Shown one piece after another: positions 26,226-36,632 of a stretch of DNA of 64,000 bases. A model generated the notes under the pieces. It was given only the letters and a program-made list of their open reading frames with translations. It made no database searches and was not told where the DNA came from. A program made the position numbers and the translations under genes. Position 1 is the first letter of the stretch. Each line of letters begins with the position of its first letter. This DNA comes from an uncultured Pelagibacteraceae bacterium (GTDB lineage Bacteria > Pseudomonadota > Alphaproteobacteria > Pelagibacterales > Pelagibacteraceae): positions 19,294 through 83,293 of the forward strand of contig CACJXK010000006.1 of assembly GCA_902597335.1 (NCBI GenBank), written 5' to 3'.

Positions 26226-28784
26226 ATGAATCTTGTAATTGTTGAAAGTCCTGCAAAAGCTAAAACTATAAATAAATATCTTGGTGCAGATTATACAGTT
26301 TTAGCTAGCTATGGTCACATTAGAGATTTACCATCAAAAAATGGTTCTGTTGATCCAGAGAATTCTTTTAAAATGATTTGGGAAGTTGACAGTTTTTCTA
26401 AAAAATATTTAAAGGAAATCACTGATACAGCCAAGAATTCTGACAAAATTATTCTTGCTACCGACCCCGATCGTGAAGGTGAAGCAATAGCTTGGCATGT
26501 TAAAGAATTTTTAGATGAAAAAAAACTACTGAAAGACAAAAAAGTTGAAAGAGTAGTCTTCAACGAAATCACTAAAAAGGCTGTAACAAATGGGATAGAT
26601 AATCCTAGAAATATTGAGAATGAACTTGTTGATGCTTACATGGCAAGACGTGCTTTGGATTATCTAGTAGGTTTTAATATATCACCTATTTTATGGACAA
26701 AACTTCCTGGATCAAAATCTGCAGGAAGAGTTCAGTCTGTAGCACTTAGATTGCTTACTGAGAGAGAGCATGAAATAGAGGTATTTCAACCTAAAGAATT
26801 TTGGACACTAAATGTAAATTTTTTAACAAAAGATAATTTAATAATAAATACAAATATTAATCAACTTGATGGAAAAAAGATTGATAAGTTTTCATTTAAA
26901 AATAAAGTGGAAATTAATGCTGGAGTAGATTTAATAAAAAACAAAAAATATAGAATTTCTGATATAACTTCAAAAACATACACACGTAACCCATCCGGTC
27001 CTTTTACTACTTCAACTTTACAACAAACTTCATCTAGTAAATTAGGGTTTGGAGCATCAAGAACAATGCAAATTGCACAAAGATTATATCAAGGGATAGA
27101 TATAGATGGTGAAACAGTTGGCTTAATTACTTATATGAGAACGGATGGTACAAATATTTCAAAGGATGCTGTTGCTTCATTCAGAAATTTCATTGCTCAG
27201 AACTATGGAAATGATTATTTACCACCTTCACCATTAAATTATTCAGGAAAAAAGGCAAAAAATGCTCAAGAGGCACATGAAGCAATCAGGCCAACAGAAA
27301 TAAGTAGAGTTCCAGATGAAATGAAAAAATACCTAAGTACAGATCAATATAAACTCTATAATTTAATTTGGTCAAGATCCCTTTCCTCACAAATGGAATC
27401 TGCAAAATTTGACAGAAAAACTGTTACTATCTCATCTGATGATGAAAAAAATATATTTAAAGCAAGTGGCTCCACTTTAAAGTTTGATGGTTTTTTTAAA
27501 ATTTCAAAATTAGATGGAAATAAAGAGGAGGAGGAAACTATTTTACCAGATGTAAGTAAAGGAGAAATATCTTATAAAGATTTTAATGATGAACAACACT
27601 TTACCCAACCTCCTCCGAGATATTCTGAAGCTAGTCTTGTTAAAAAACTTGAAGAATTAGGAATTGGTAGACCGTCTACTTATGCTAGTATCATTTCTGT
27701 TATTTCAAATAGAGGATATGCTGATATAGAAAATAAAAGATTTTTCCCAACAGATAGAGGAAAATTGCTATCTGCGTTTTTAGAAAAATTATTTTCTAAA
27801 TATGTTGATTATGATTTTACTGCAAAATTAGAGGATCAATTAGATGATATCACCTCAGGTAAAGAGAATTGGATAAAGGTTTTGGAGGAATTTTGGAAAG
27901 ATTTTAACTTAAATGTAACAGATGTTAAGGAAAAACGAACAAGAGAAGTTCTAGACTTGCTCAATGAAAGTCTGGGATCGTTAATTTTCGAAGTAGATAA
28001 AGATGGAAATATTAATAGAAAATGTAGGCTTTGTGATAGTGGCCAATTAAGCTTAAAAAATAGTTTCAGAGGTGGTGCATTTATTGGATGTTCAAATTAT
28101 CCAGATTGTAAATTTACCAGACCTCTATCTAAATCAAAGGCTGCTCAACAATTAACCTTGGCAGAGCCGAAGCTCATTGGTCAAAATGATCTTGGTAAAG
28201 ATATATATTTAAAAAATGGAAGATTTGGCCCTTATTTGCAATATGAAAAACAAAGAGAAGAAGAGGAAACAACAAAGAAAAAAAGGAAATTGAAAAAAGA
28301 AGAAAATAATATGAAAAATGTCTCAATACCAAAAGGAATTGATATTAAAAGTATAGATTTAGAAAGAGCAAAATATTTGTGCTCTTTACCATTAATCTTA
28401 GGTAAAAATCCTGAAAATGATAAAGATATAACCGTAAATGTTGGAAGATTCGGCCCTTATTTAAAATGTGATAATAAATCTGCTCGTTTAGAGAATGTGG
28501 AAGAAATATTTAGCATTGGATTAAATAGAGCTGTAACATTAATTGCTGAAGCAAAACCTGGTAGAATTTCATCATCATTAATAAAAGATCTTGGAGAACA
28601 CCCTGAAGATAAAAAACCAGTAAGAATAATGAAAGGTCAATATGGGCCATATATTAAATATAAATCATTAAATGCCACAATACCTGAGGAGAAAGACCCC
28701 ATTGAATTAACAATGGAAGAAGCGCTTATTTTAATTGAGAAAAGAAAAGAGTACGATAAAAATAAAAAGAAAAAAAATAAATAA
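26226..28784 (+). CDS. topA: DNA topoisomerase I
   Basis: Type IA topoisomerase relaxing negative supercoils. In this 852 aa protein a Toprim domain (VIVESPAKAKTI; DPDREGEAIAWH with D80, D82 and E84) leads into the core with catalytic Y303 in LITYMRTDGT. The C-terminus has one four-cysteine zinc ribbon (CRLC ... CSNYPDC, about 600-627), then three repeats of the GRFGPY type (NGRFGPYLQY, VGRFGPYLKC, KGQYGPYIKY), instead of the multiple zinc ribbons of the enterobacterial enzyme. It ends in a lysine-rich tail and shares one base with the next gene. Confidence 0.98.
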   Translation: MNLVIVESPAKAKTINKYLGADYTVLASYGHIRDLPSKNGSVDPENSFKMIWEVDSFSKKYLKEITDTAKNSDKIILATDPDREGEAIAWHVKEFLDEKKLLKDKKVERVVFNEITKKAVTNGIDNPRNIENELVDAYMARRALDYLVGFNISPILWTKLPGSKSAGRVQSVALRLLTEREHEIEVFQPKEFWTLNVNFLTKDNLIINTNINQLDGKKIDKFSFKNKVEINAGVDLIKNKKYRISDITSKTYTRNPSGPFTTSTLQQTSSSKLGFGASRTMQIAQRLYQGIDIDGETVGLITYMRTDGTNISKDAVASFRNFIAQNYGNDYLPPSPLNYSGKKAKNAQEAHEAIRPTEISRVPDEMKKYLSTDQYKLYNLIWSRSLSSQMESAKFDRKTVTISSDDEKNIFKASGSTLKFDGFFKISKLDGNKEEEETILPDVSKGEISYKDFNDEQHFTQPPPRYSEASLVKKLEELGIGRPSTYASIISVISNRGYADIENKRFFPTDRGKLLSAFLEKLFSKYVDYDFTAKLEDQLDDITSGKENWIKVLEEFWKDFNLNVTDVKEKRTREVLDLLNESLGSLIFEVDKDGNINRKCRLCDSGQLSLKNSFRGGAFIGCSNYPDCKFTRPLSKSKAAQQLTLAEPKLIGQNDLGKDIYLKNGRFGPYLQYEKQREEEETTKKKRKLKKEENNMKNVSIPKGIDIKSIDLERAKYLCSLPLILGKNPENDKDITVNVGRFGPYLKCDNKSARLENVEEIFSIGLNRAVTLIAEAKPGRISSSLIKDLGEHPEDKKPVRIMKGQYGPYIKYKSLNATIPEEKDPIELTMEEALILIEKRKEYDKNKKKKNK

Positions 28785-29245
28785 TGAGTATTGATAAAAA
28801 ATTGAATGAAATGGGTATTACTTTGCCAAAAGCTACTGACCCCGTCGGATCATATGTGGCAACTAAAATCACTGGTAATTTGCTTTTCATTTCAGGACAA
28901 ATATCTATTGATGCAGAGGGTAAGTTAATCAAAGGGAAAGTTGGAAAGGATTTTAACACAGATCAAGCTTACAAAGCTGCGGAGAGATGTGCATTAAGTA
29001 TTATTTCTCAAGCTAAAAAAGCTTGTGGTGACGATCTATCGAAAATAAAATCATGCATCAAATTAACAGGGTTTGTTAATTCCACAGAGGACTTTATTGA
29101 ACAACCCAAAGTAATTAATGGTGCTTCTGATTTAATCAAGAATGTTTTTGGTGAAAAAGGAACTCACACTAGAGCTGCTGTTAGCACAAATAGTTTACCT
29201 TTAGGTGTTGCAGTAGAAGTTGATGCTATATTTGAGATTAATTGA
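28784..29245 (+). CDS. RidA/YjgF-family protein (long, Atu1371-like subgroup)
   Basis: A 153 aa protein of the YjgF/YER057c/UK114 superfamily. It is longer than canonical RidA (~130 aa), with GNLLFISGQISIDAEGKLIKG, AAERCALSIISQAKKAC and the C-terminal GTHTRAAVSTNSLPLGVAVE. Canonical RidA deaminates reactive enamine/imine intermediates; it is not certain this subgroup does the same, as the key arginine context here is HTRAAVSTNSLP. It is coupled to topA (TAATG) and abuts ugd stop to stop. Confidence 0.9.
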   Translation: MSIDKKLNEMGITLPKATDPVGSYVATKITGNLLFISGQISIDAEGKLIKGKVGKDFNTDQAYKAAERCALSIISQAKKACGDDLSKIKSCIKLTGFVNSTEDFIEQPKVINGASDLIKNVFGEKGTHTRAAVSTNSLPLGVAVEVDAIFEIN

Positions 29246-30538
29246 TTATCTGCCTATACTAAAATAACTAACTTTATTTTTTTTCATTTTTTCTGGAGAA
29301 TATAAATTTCTTAAATCATAAATTTTATAATTTTTCTTATTACTTATTTTTTTAAGATTTAGTTGTTTAAATTCATTCCATTCTGTGTGAATTATAATCA
29401 AATCAGCTTTTTTACAGGCGTCTTTTATATTATTTATATATTTTACTTTATTATTATTAAAATTACTTTTTATGCCCGTAGGTTCATAATAGGAAACATT
29501 AGAGCCTTTATTTATTAAGTAAGGTATTAATTTTAAAGAAGCAGCCTCTCTCATATCATCTGTTCCTGGTTTAAAGGTAACTCCTAAAAAAGTAATATTT
29601 TTACTTTTAAGTTTATTTTTCATAATTTTATTTATTTTATTTAGTAAGATTTTATATCTCGATTTATTTGAATTTATTACACTTTTAACTATTGAGAGGT
29701 TAGTTTTAAATTGCTTAGATGTTGTAACTAAAGCACTTGTATCTTTTGGAAAACAAGATCCACCATATCCAGGGCCTGCTCTTAAAAATCTATCGCCTAT
29801 TCTATTATCTAATCCAATTCCTGCAGATATTTCTTTTACATCTATATTTGTATTTTCACATAAATTTGCAATTTCATTTATAAAAGAAATTTTTGTAGCT
29901 AAGAATGCATTTGAGGCATATTTTATTAACTCAGCAGCTCTTCTAGTTGTATGAAAGTATCTATTTGTTTTTTTTATTAAAGGTAAATAAAGGTTTTTCA
30001 GTATATTATTTGCTTTTTTGCTGTCAGTGCCAATTACCACTCTATCAGGATACATAAAATCCCTGATTGCTTCACCCTCTCTTAAAAATTCAGGATTTGA
30101 AACAACATCAAATTTAATTTTGTTTTTTGATTCTAATATTTTTTCGATTTGATCACCAGTAGTTACAGGAACGGTAGATTTTGTGACTATGATTTTATAT
30201 TTGTTTAAGTTTTTTTTTATATCTGAAACAACTTTGTAAACGTATTTTAAATTAGCCTTATTAGAATTTTTGTTGGTTGGGGTACCTACACAAATAAATA
30301 TAATATCTGAATTTCTTATTGAATTATTTACATCTGTAGAAAAATTAAGTCTCTTTTGTTTAACATTTCTTATTATTAATTCTTCTAATCCAGGTTCAAA
30401 TATTGGAATTACTCCTTTTTTGAGATTTTCAATCTTTTGCTTATTATTATCAACACAAATAACCTTATTTCCCAGCTCTGAAAAACATGTTCCGCTGACT
30501 AAACCTACATAGCCAGAACCAATAATACAAATTTTCAT
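29246..30538 (-). CDS. ugd: UDP-glucose 6-dehydrogenase
   Basis: Oxidises UDP-glucose to UDP-glucuronate with two NAD. The 430 aa protein has an N-terminal Rossmann motif IGSGYVGLVSGTCFSELG, the central helix LIKYASNAFLATKISFINE with K206, and the catalytic cysteine C262 in GPGYGGSCFPKDT. The C-terminal UDP-binding domain has FLGVTFKPGTDDMREAASL. It overlaps galU by 4 bp, so glucose 1-phosphate can be taken to UDP-glucuronate by one operon, presumably for cell-surface sugars. Confidence 0.97.
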   Translation of the reverse strand: MKICIIGSGYVGLVSGTCFSELGNKVICVDNNKQKIENLKKGVIPIFEPGLEELIIRNVKQKRLNFSTDVNNSIRNSDIIFICVGTPTNKNSNKANLKYVYKVVSDIKKNLNKYKIIVTKSTVPVTTGDQIEKILESKNKIKFDVVSNPEFLREGEAIRDFMYPDRVVIGTDSKKANNILKNLYLPLIKKTNRYFHTTRRAAELIKYASNAFLATKISFINEIANLCENTNIDVKEISAGIGLDNRIGDRFLRAGPGYGGSCFPKDTSALVTTSKQFKTNLSIVKSVINSNKSRYKILLNKINKIMKNKLKSKNITFLGVTFKPGTDDMREAASLKLIPYLINKGSNVSYYEPTGIKSNFNNNKVKYINNIKDACKKADLIIIHTEWNEFKQLNLKKISNKKNYKIYDLRNLYSPEKMKKNKVSYFSIGR

Positions 30539-31350
30539 AATTTAGAGATCTCTAGAGTTGATTTTATATAGCCGTTCATGGAACCACAGTCTAAATATTT
30601 TCCTGAAAATTTATGGCCAATAAATAAGGATTTATTATCAATCATAGTTTTAATCGAGTCTGTAATATGAATTTCCCCATTTTTTCCTTTTTTTTGTTTT
30701 TTTAAAATTTTGAATATATCTCTACTTAATATATATCTTCCAATCACTGCATTTTTAGAAGGTGCTTCTTTAACAGTTGGTTTTTCTATAACATCAGATA
30801 TTACAAAATTTCTCCTATCTATATTTGAAGCGACAGAATATATACCCCAACGATTAACATTATTTTTTTTTACTGACATACTCGCCATAACTGAGGCGTT
30901 ATATTTTTTATGCAATCTAATCATATCTTTTGAACAGTTCTTTTTCATAATTAAATCATCTGGCAGAAGCATAAGAAAATAACTATTTTTAATAAATTTT
31001 CTTGTCTTAAGAACGGCATCACCTGTGCCTAAAGGTTTATTTTGATATACAAATTTAATCTTCTTTTTATATTTTAAGATTTTTTTATATTCCTCAATAA
31101 TTCTTGAATCTTTTTTCTTTTTTATTAAAGATTTATAAAAATTATCATTATAAAAATACCTTTTTATCATCTCTTTTTTTTTTGAAATAATAAAAATTAT
31201 TTCAGTAATGCCAGCTTCTATGCATTCATCAAGAATATATTCAATTCCTGGTTTGCCATTTATTGGTAGTAATTCTTTGGCAAAGACACTTGTTAAAGGT
31301 AAAAGTCTTGTGCCCAATCCTGCCAGTGGAATAATAGCTTGTTTAATCAT
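30535..31350 (-). CDS. galU: UTP-glucose-1-phosphate uridylyltransferase
   Basis: Makes UDP-glucose from UTP and glucose 1-phosphate. The 271 aa protein has the nucleotidyltransferase signature IPLAGLGTRLLPLTSVFAKE followed by LLPINGKPGIEYIL, then LLPDDLIM and DVIEKPTVKEAPS. Both substrate-supply and product-use genes (galU then ugd) are adjacent. It is divergent from panC over 34 bp. Confidence 0.97.
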   Translation of the reverse strand: MIKQAIIPLAGLGTRLLPLTSVFAKELLPINGKPGIEYILDECIEAGITEIIFIISKKKEMIKRYFYNDNFYKSLIKKKKDSRIIEEYKKILKYKKKIKFVYQNKPLGTGDAVLKTRKFIKNSYFLMLLPDDLIMKKNCSKDMIRLHKKYNASVMASMSVKKNNVNRWGIYSVASNIDRRNFVISDVIEKPTVKEAPSKNAVIGRYILSRDIFKILKKQKKGKNGEIHITDSIKTMIDNKSLFIGHKFSGKYLDCGSMNGYIKSTLEISKL

Positions 31351-31384
31351 TTAGATAATTTATTTATAAACATATATTTATAAA

Positions 31385-32197
31385 ATGAAAATAATTACAA
31401 GTATTTTTAATTTAAATAAAGAAATTAAAAACTATAAAAATGTCGGATTTGTGCCAACTATGGGTGGAATACATAAGGGTCACATATCCCTAATAAAAGC
31501 CTCGCAAAAGAAAAAAAATAAGACTATTGTAAGTATTTTTGTAAACCCAACTCAATTTAACAAGACCAGTGACTTTAAAAAGTATCCTAGAGATATAAAA
31601 AAAGACATAATTTCTTTGAAAAAATTAAACGTTAACTACTTATTCATACCCAAGATAAAAGATATTTATAAGTTTAATTCTAGAAAATTTGTTTTAAGAA
31701 AAAAAGATAAAATATTATGCGCAAAATTTAGAAAAGGCCATTTTGAGGGAGTGCTTGATGTTATGAATAGATTAATGTCCATTATTAAATCAAAAGATTT
31801 GTTTATGGGTGAAAAAGACTATCAACAATTACACTTAATTAAAAAATTTTTATCAAAAAAATTTGGTGTACGAATTAATGCATGCCCAACAATAAGAACA
31901 GCTAATAAAATTGCCTTATCCACAAGAAATAAATTGCTTAATAAAAAATCATTAGAAAAAGCATCAAAAATTGCAAAATTACTAATCAAAATGAAAAAAA
32001 TGTCTAAATTACACTCATCAAAACTTAAATTAGATTTATCTGATTATAAAATAGAACTTGAGAATAAATTTAATATAAAAATAGATTATTTAGAGTTCAG
32101 AGATGAAAAAAATCTGAAACTTAATAATCGAAAAAATAAATTTAGGCTCTTTGTTGCCTACAATATTAATGGGATAAGATTAATTGATAATTTTTAA
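31385..32197 (+). CDS. panC: Pantothenate synthetase
   Basis: ATP-dependent condensation of pantoate with beta-alanine. The 270 aa protein shows VGFVPTMGGIHKGHISLI with the HxGH-like pair H30/H33, then VSIFVNPTQFN and FMGEKDYQQLHLIK, and a shortened ALSTRNKLLN. panB is not in the window. The stop codon abuts the mgtE stop codon exactly. Confidence 0.96.
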   Translation: MKIITSIFNLNKEIKNYKNVGFVPTMGGIHKGHISLIKASQKKKNKTIVSIFVNPTQFNKTSDFKKYPRDIKKDIISLKKLNVNYLFIPKIKDIYKFNSRKFVLRKKDKILCAKFRKGHFEGVLDVMNRLMSIIKSKDLFMGEKDYQQLHLIKKFLSKKFGVRINACPTIRTANKIALSTRNKLLNKKSLEKASKIAKLLIKMKKMSKLHSSKLKLDLSDYKIELENKFNIKIDYLEFRDEKNLKLNNRKNKFRLFVAYNINGIRLIDNF

Positions 32198-33571
32198 TTA
32201 TAAAAAATAAGCACCTACACCTAAAAAAGAGACAAATCCTATTACATCTGTAATAGTAGTCACAAAAACACTAGAAGAAATAGCTGGATCAATGTTCATT
32301 TTTTTTAACGTAACAGGGATTAAAATTCCAAACAATCCTGCAACTATCATTGTTAAAATCATAGAAATAGAAATTATAAAAGCAAGTTGAGAATCGTTGA
32401 ACCAAAAGTAAACTATTATAGCGCTTATTATTGCAAAAATGATTCCATTTAAAACTCCAATGTTAAATTCTTTAACAATGTTATTAGTAAAATTATTTTT
32501 CGTAAGATCTTGTGTTGCTAATGATCTTACAGTAACTGCCAAAGTTTGCATACCAGCATTACCTCCCATTGAAGCAACAATTGGCATTAAAAAAGCTAGC
32601 ACTACCATCTGTTCGATAGTTGCTCCAAATAAACTAATACAATAAGTTGCCAGAAAAGCAGTAAATAAATTTAGAAGCAGCCAATTAAATCTTCTCTTTG
32701 TTTTTGTAATTACTCCATCAGTAATCTCTTCATCACCTACTCCAGCTAACCTAAGGGCATCTTCTTCAGCCTCTTCTTTTAATACTGTCAATACGTCATC
32801 ATAAGTTATCATTCCAACTAACTTGTCAGACTTATCTACAACTGCGGCAGAACTCAAATTGTAATTTTCAAATAAATTACCTACCTCTTCCTTATCCATA
32901 TCAACAGGTATCAATGTTTGAGACTCTGCCATAATAGACATCATTTTTGTATCTCTTGGTGTTCTTAACACCCTTGATGATGGAACAGTACCTATAGGTT
33001 TAAATTCTTGATCAACAATAAATATTTCAAGGAATTCCTCTGGAAGTTCTTTATTTTCTCTAAGATAATCTATTGTTTGTCCAACAGACCAATTGCTTGG
33101 TATTGCTGTAAACTCACGCTGCATAATTCTAGCAGCTGTATCCTCTGGATAACTTAAGCTTTCAAGTAAAGCAAATCTGTCTTTGGGTGGTAATGAACTT
33201 AGGATAGTATTTTTATCTTTTTCATCTACATTTTCTAAAATTTTAATTGCATCATCTGACTCCAGGTTTTTTAAAATATTTACTATTGATTCAGATGATA
33301 AATAAGCAATCATTTCAGATTGAATCGACTCGTTTAACTCAACAAAAACCTCGGGATCTACTTTAAAATTATTTAATTTTATTAAACTTTCTCTATCGTA
33401 TTGACTTAGATGCTCAATTATGTCAGCTGCATCGGCAGGATGCATATCATTAAACGAATTTGTAATAAATTCTGCATCATTAGAGGCAATTTTATCTGTA
33501 ACAACTTTAATGAACCCCTTATTAAATTCAAAATTGACTTTTTTATCTTTTATTTTTTTTACTATAGTCAT
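32198..33571 (-). CDS. mgtE: Magnesium transporter MgtE
   Basis: Homodimeric Mg2+ channel of the inner membrane, gated by cytosolic magnesium. The 457 aa protein has an N-terminal superhelical domain (about 1-130, MHPADAADIIEHLS), two CBS domains (about 135-260, including VDKSDKLVGMITYDDVL), and five C-terminal transmembrane segments with PIVASMGGNAGMQTLAV as the pore-region signature. It is divergent from lipB across 61 bp. Confidence 0.97.
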   Translation of the reverse strand: MTIVKKIKDKKVNFEFNKGFIKVVTDKIASNDAEFITNSFNDMHPADAADIIEHLSQYDRESLIKLNNFKVDPEVFVELNESIQSEMIAYLSSESIVNILKNLESDDAIKILENVDEKDKNTILSSLPPKDRFALLESLSYPEDTAARIMQREFTAIPSNWSVGQTIDYLRENKELPEEFLEIFIVDQEFKPIGTVPSSRVLRTPRDTKMMSIMAESQTLIPVDMDKEEVGNLFENYNLSSAAVVDKSDKLVGMITYDDVLTVLKEEAEEDALRLAGVGDEEITDGVITKTKRRFNWLLLNLFTAFLATYCISLFGATIEQMVVLAFLMPIVASMGGNAGMQTLAVTVRSLATQDLTKNNFTNNIVKEFNIGVLNGIIFAIISAIIVYFWFNDSQLAFIISISMILTMIVAGLFGILIPVTLKKMNIDPAISSSVFVTTITDVIGFVSFLGVGAYFL

Positions 33572-33632
33572 AAAATTTACCTATAATTTAGTTGGCACTA
33601 TTAATACAAAATAAAAATAATACAAATTTATA

Positions 33633-34256
33633 ATGACAATAGAGATCAAAAAGTCAGTAAAACCAATAAAATATAAATATGCAATAGATATGCTTGAGGA
33701 TAGATTGGAGCAAATCAGAGTGAATAAAGAAAAAGAACTTATTTGGACACTTGAACATGAAGAGATTTATACTGGTGGAACAAGTTTTAAAAATTATGAA
33801 ATTTTAGATAAATCAATAAATTTTGTAAAAACAAATAGAGGAGGAAAAATAACCTTCCATGGGCCAGGTCAAATAGTATTTTATTTTGTTTTAGATCTAA
33901 ACAAACGAGGTAAAAATATAAAAAAACTTTTGACTGCTATTGAAAAAACAATTATCGACACTCTAAAGGTATATAAAATAAATAGTTTTGCTGATAGAAA
34001 AAATATTGGAATTTGGTTTAAGGATAAATCAGGAAAAGTAAATAAAATTGCAGCAATAGGTATTAAAGTAAAAAAATGGATAGCCTACCACGGATTTGCA
34101 TTAAATATATCTAACAATCTAGATGCATATAAAAAAATAATACCTTGTGGAATTAGCAATAGAGGAGTTACAAATTTAAAAACAATCAAAGAACAAAATT
34201 ATAAAAAAATTAAAGGTACTTTAATTAAAAATTTTTTATCAAATATTAAAAATTGA
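33633..34256 (+). CDS. lipB: Octanoyl-[acyl-carrier-protein]-protein N-octanoyltransferase
   Basis: Moves octanoyl groups from ACP to lipoyl domains. The 207 aa protein has [20 protein letters not shown], the catalytic lysine K138 in KIAAIGIKV, and the acyl-cysteine C172 in [14 protein letters not shown]. The last 11 bp overlap the end of the convergent pseudouridine synthase gene. Confidence 0.97.
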   Translation: MTIEIKKSVKPIKYKYAIDMLEDRLEQIRVNKEKELIWTLEHEEIYTGGTSFKNYEILDKSINFVKTNRGGKITFHGPGQIVFYFVLDLNKRGKNIKKLLTAIEKTIIDTLKVYKINSFADRKNIGIWFKDKSGKVNKIAAIGIKVKKWIAYHGFALNISNNLDAYKKIIPCGISNRGVTNLKTIKEQNYKKIKGTLIKNFLSNIKN

Positions 34257-35154
34257 GTCTTTTTGCTTTTAACATATTTCTAAAATAATCAGGTGGTGTT
34301 GCTCTAAATGTATATTTTTTTTCATTAATTTTAAATTTTATTTGATAAGAGTGTAACATTAGATTTTTATTACTCACTTTTGAGTTATTTGTTGTATTGT
34401 ATTTTTTATCTCCAATAATTGAGTTTCCAAGATTAAATAATTGTTTTCTTAATTGATGTTTTCTACCAGTAATTGGATGTAATTGTATAAATGTAGCATT
34501 ATTATTCTTGTCTAAAATTTCATATTTTGTCTCTGCTCTTTCTATTATTTTTTTTTTATTTTCAAACCTTAATAAATCATCTTTAATTAAACCCTCATTT
34601 TCTAAAATTAGTTCTCCATTACAGATAGCGAGGTAGGTTTTGTAAACTTTTCTTAGTCTAAAAAGTGATGTTAACAATTGAGCTGTCTCTCTATTCTTTG
34701 CAATTATAAATACACCTGATGTATCTTTATCCAATCTATGCACAGAAAATGGTTTGGTATCTTTAAATAAATCACTTTTTGAAAAAATATCGATTAAATT
34801 TTTTTTAGATTTTGTACCACCCTGTACTGAAATACCTGATTGTTTGTTTAAAACTATAAAATTATCGTTTTTTTCAATAATTAAATCTTCATTTTCTTTG
34901 ATTATCTCATTAGTAGGTACATTTTTTTGTCTATTTTGCTTTAAAATATTTTTAAATTCAAAATTAAATAATTCAATTCTGTCATTTAATTGAATTTTTT
35001 TTGAGCTTTTAATTTTTTTTTTATTTAACTTTATCTTTCCGTTTCTTAAATTTTTTTCAATAAGACTTTGTGGAATTTGTCCAAATTGATTTCTTAAAAA
35101 TCTATCAATACGCATACCGTTGAACGTTTTATCAACGTGTATTAGTTTTTTCAT
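34246..35154 (-). CDS. RluC/RluD-family 23S rRNA pseudouridine synthase
   Basis: Isomerises specific uridines in RNA, most likely 23S rRNA. The 302 aa protein has an N-terminal S4 RNA-binding domain (about 10-65, [13 protein letters not shown]) and a catalytic domain with [15 protein letters not shown], where D142 is the catalytic aspartate. Near the C-terminus is [19 protein letters not shown]. Whether it equals RluC or RluD cannot be decided. It begins 9 bp after the rplQ stop, so it appears to be the last gene of the ribosomal protein operon. Confidence 0.93.
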   Translation of the reverse strand: MKKLIHVDKTFNGMRIDRFLRNQFGQIPQSLIEKNLRNGKIKLNKKKIKSSKKIQLNDRIELFNFEFKNILKQNRQKNVPTNEIIKENEDLIIEKNDNFIVLNKQSGISVQGGTKSKKNLIDIFSKSDLFKDTKPFSVHRLDKDTSGVFIIAKNRETAQLLTSLFRLRKVYKTYLAICNGELILENEGLIKDDLLRFENKKKIIERAETKYEILDKNNNATFIQLHPITGRKHQLRKQLFNLGNSIIGDKKYNTTNNSKVSNKNLMLHSYQIKFKINEKKYTFRATPPDYFRNMLKAKRLNF

Positions 35155-35163
35155 TTAATTTAT

Positions 35164-35604
35164 TTAAGCAGTTGTTTCTTTGGGTGTTTCTTTATTTTGA
35201 TCTTTAGTTGTATCTTTTTTCTTTCTATCTACTTTTTTTGCTTCAACATCTCTATCTACAAACTCAATTACTGCCATTGGTGCGTTATCACCATATCTAA
35301 ATCCAGCCTTAATAATTCTTGTATATCCACCTTTTCTATTTTCATATCTCTTAGAAAGGGTTTTTTTAACTTTGTTTGTAGATTTAATGTCCTGTAGTTT
35401 TGAGATTAAAGTTTTTGTATTAGATAATGTATCTTTTTTGCCTAGTGTAATGATTTTATCTGCTTGAGGCTTTAAAACTTTTGCTTTTGGTAATGTAGTT
35501 GTTATTTGCTCATACTTAATTAATGAGTTAAGCATATTTTTAATTAATGCTTTTCTATGTTCTGATGTTCTATTGAGCTTTTTATAGCCCATTCTATGTC
35601 TCAT
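35164..35604 (-). CDS. rplQ: 50S ribosomal protein L17
   Basis: Large-subunit protein near the exit tunnel. The 146 aa protein begins [20 protein letters not shown], the highly conserved L17 start, and continues [25 protein letters not shown]-type residues appear as [10 protein letters not shown] charged tail of about 25 residues extends beyond the ~117-residue core, as in other alphaproteobacteria. It shares one base with rpoA. Confidence 0.98.
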   Translation of the reverse strand: MRHRMGYKKLNRTSEHRKALIKNMLNSLIKYEQITTTLPKAKVLKPQADKIITLGKKDTLSNTKTLISKLQDIKSTNKVKKTLSKRYENRKGGYTRIIKAGFRYGDNAPMAVIEFVDRDVEAKKVDRKKKDTTKDQNKETPKETTA

Positions 35605-36632
35605 TAGATAGCTTCCTCAAGTTTTTTAGACAATTCAGCAATATTGTCTGGAGGCCAGTTTGGAATTTCCATTCCAAGATAAAGAGACATGCCAGTTAAA
35701 ACTTCCTTTATTTCATTTAAAGATTTCCTTCCAAAATTAGGTGTTCTTAGCATCTCCCCCTCAGACTTTTGAACTAGGTCTCCGATGTATATAATATTAT
35801 CATTCTTAAGACAGTTCATTGATCTAACTGAAAGTTCTAATTCATCTACTTTTCTTAGTAAATTTTTATTAAACTCTGGTTCAGTGGGTTGTTCTCTTAC
35901 AATTACCTCTTGTGGCTCATCAAAGTTAACGAACATGCCTAATTGATCTTGGAATATTCTTGCAGAATAGGCTACAGCATCCTCTGCTGAAATCGAACCA
36001 TTCGTTTCGACTTCCATAGTTAATTTATCATAGTCTAAGGCTTTACCTTCCCTAGCCGTACTAATAGAATAAGATACCTTTTTCACTGGGCTAAATAATG
36101 AGTCTATAGGAATAAGTCCAAGTGGAGGCTCCTCAGGTTTATTCATCTCTGCAGAAACATACCCCTTTCCATTGCTAACAGTCATTTCCATATGAAAATT
36201 TGTATTTTCGTCTAAATTACATATTACTAAGTCTGGGTTTAAGATTTCAATATCAGCAGAAGTAGTAATGTTTGACGCTTTAATTTCTCCAGGTCCTTTT
36301 GCGTCTAATATCAGTTTACTTGTAGTTTCTGAATTACTTTTTAAAGCAAGTGATTTAACATTTAATACAATGTCAGTCACGTCTTCTCTTACCCCTTTAA
36401 TTGATGTAAATTCATGTAATACACCATCAATTTGGATTGCAGTGACAGCTGTACCTCTTATTGATGAAAGCAAAATTCTTCTTAAAGAATTTCCCAGAGT
36501 AAGCCCATAACCTTTTTCTAAAGGTTCAGCAATTATTTTGGCATATGATTTATCCTCACTAAGATTAACATCTAACTTTGGAGGTTTAATTAATGATTTC
36601 CAATTTTTTATATTGACTTCCGATGTATCCAT
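35604..36632 (-). CDS. rpoA: RNA polymerase alpha subunit
   Basis: Assembles RNA polymerase (N-terminal domain) and contacts UP elements and activators (C-terminal domain). The 342 aa protein has [19 protein letters not shown] in the dimerisation domain and a CTD from about 255 ([29 protein letters not shown]). It starts directly after the rpsK stop. rpsD, which precedes rpoA in the enterobacterial alpha operon, is not here, as is normal in alphaproteobacteria. Confidence 0.99.
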   Translation of the reverse strand: MDTSEVNIKNWKSLIKPPKLDVNLSEDKSYAKIIAEPLEKGYGLTLGNSLRRILLSSIRGTAVTAIQIDGVLHEFTSIKGVREDVTDIVLNVKSLALKSNSETTSKLILDAKGPGEIKASNITTSADIEILNPDLVICNLDENTNFHMEMTVSNGKGYVSAEMNKPEEPPLGLIPIDSLFSPVKKVSYSISTAREGKALDYDKLTMEVETNGSISAEDAVAYSARIFQDQLGMFVNFDEPQEVIVREQPTEPEFNKNLLRKVDELELSVRSMNCLKNDNIIYIGDLVQKSEGEMLRTPNFGRKSLNEIKEVLTGMSLYLGMEIPNWPPDNIAELSKKLEEAI

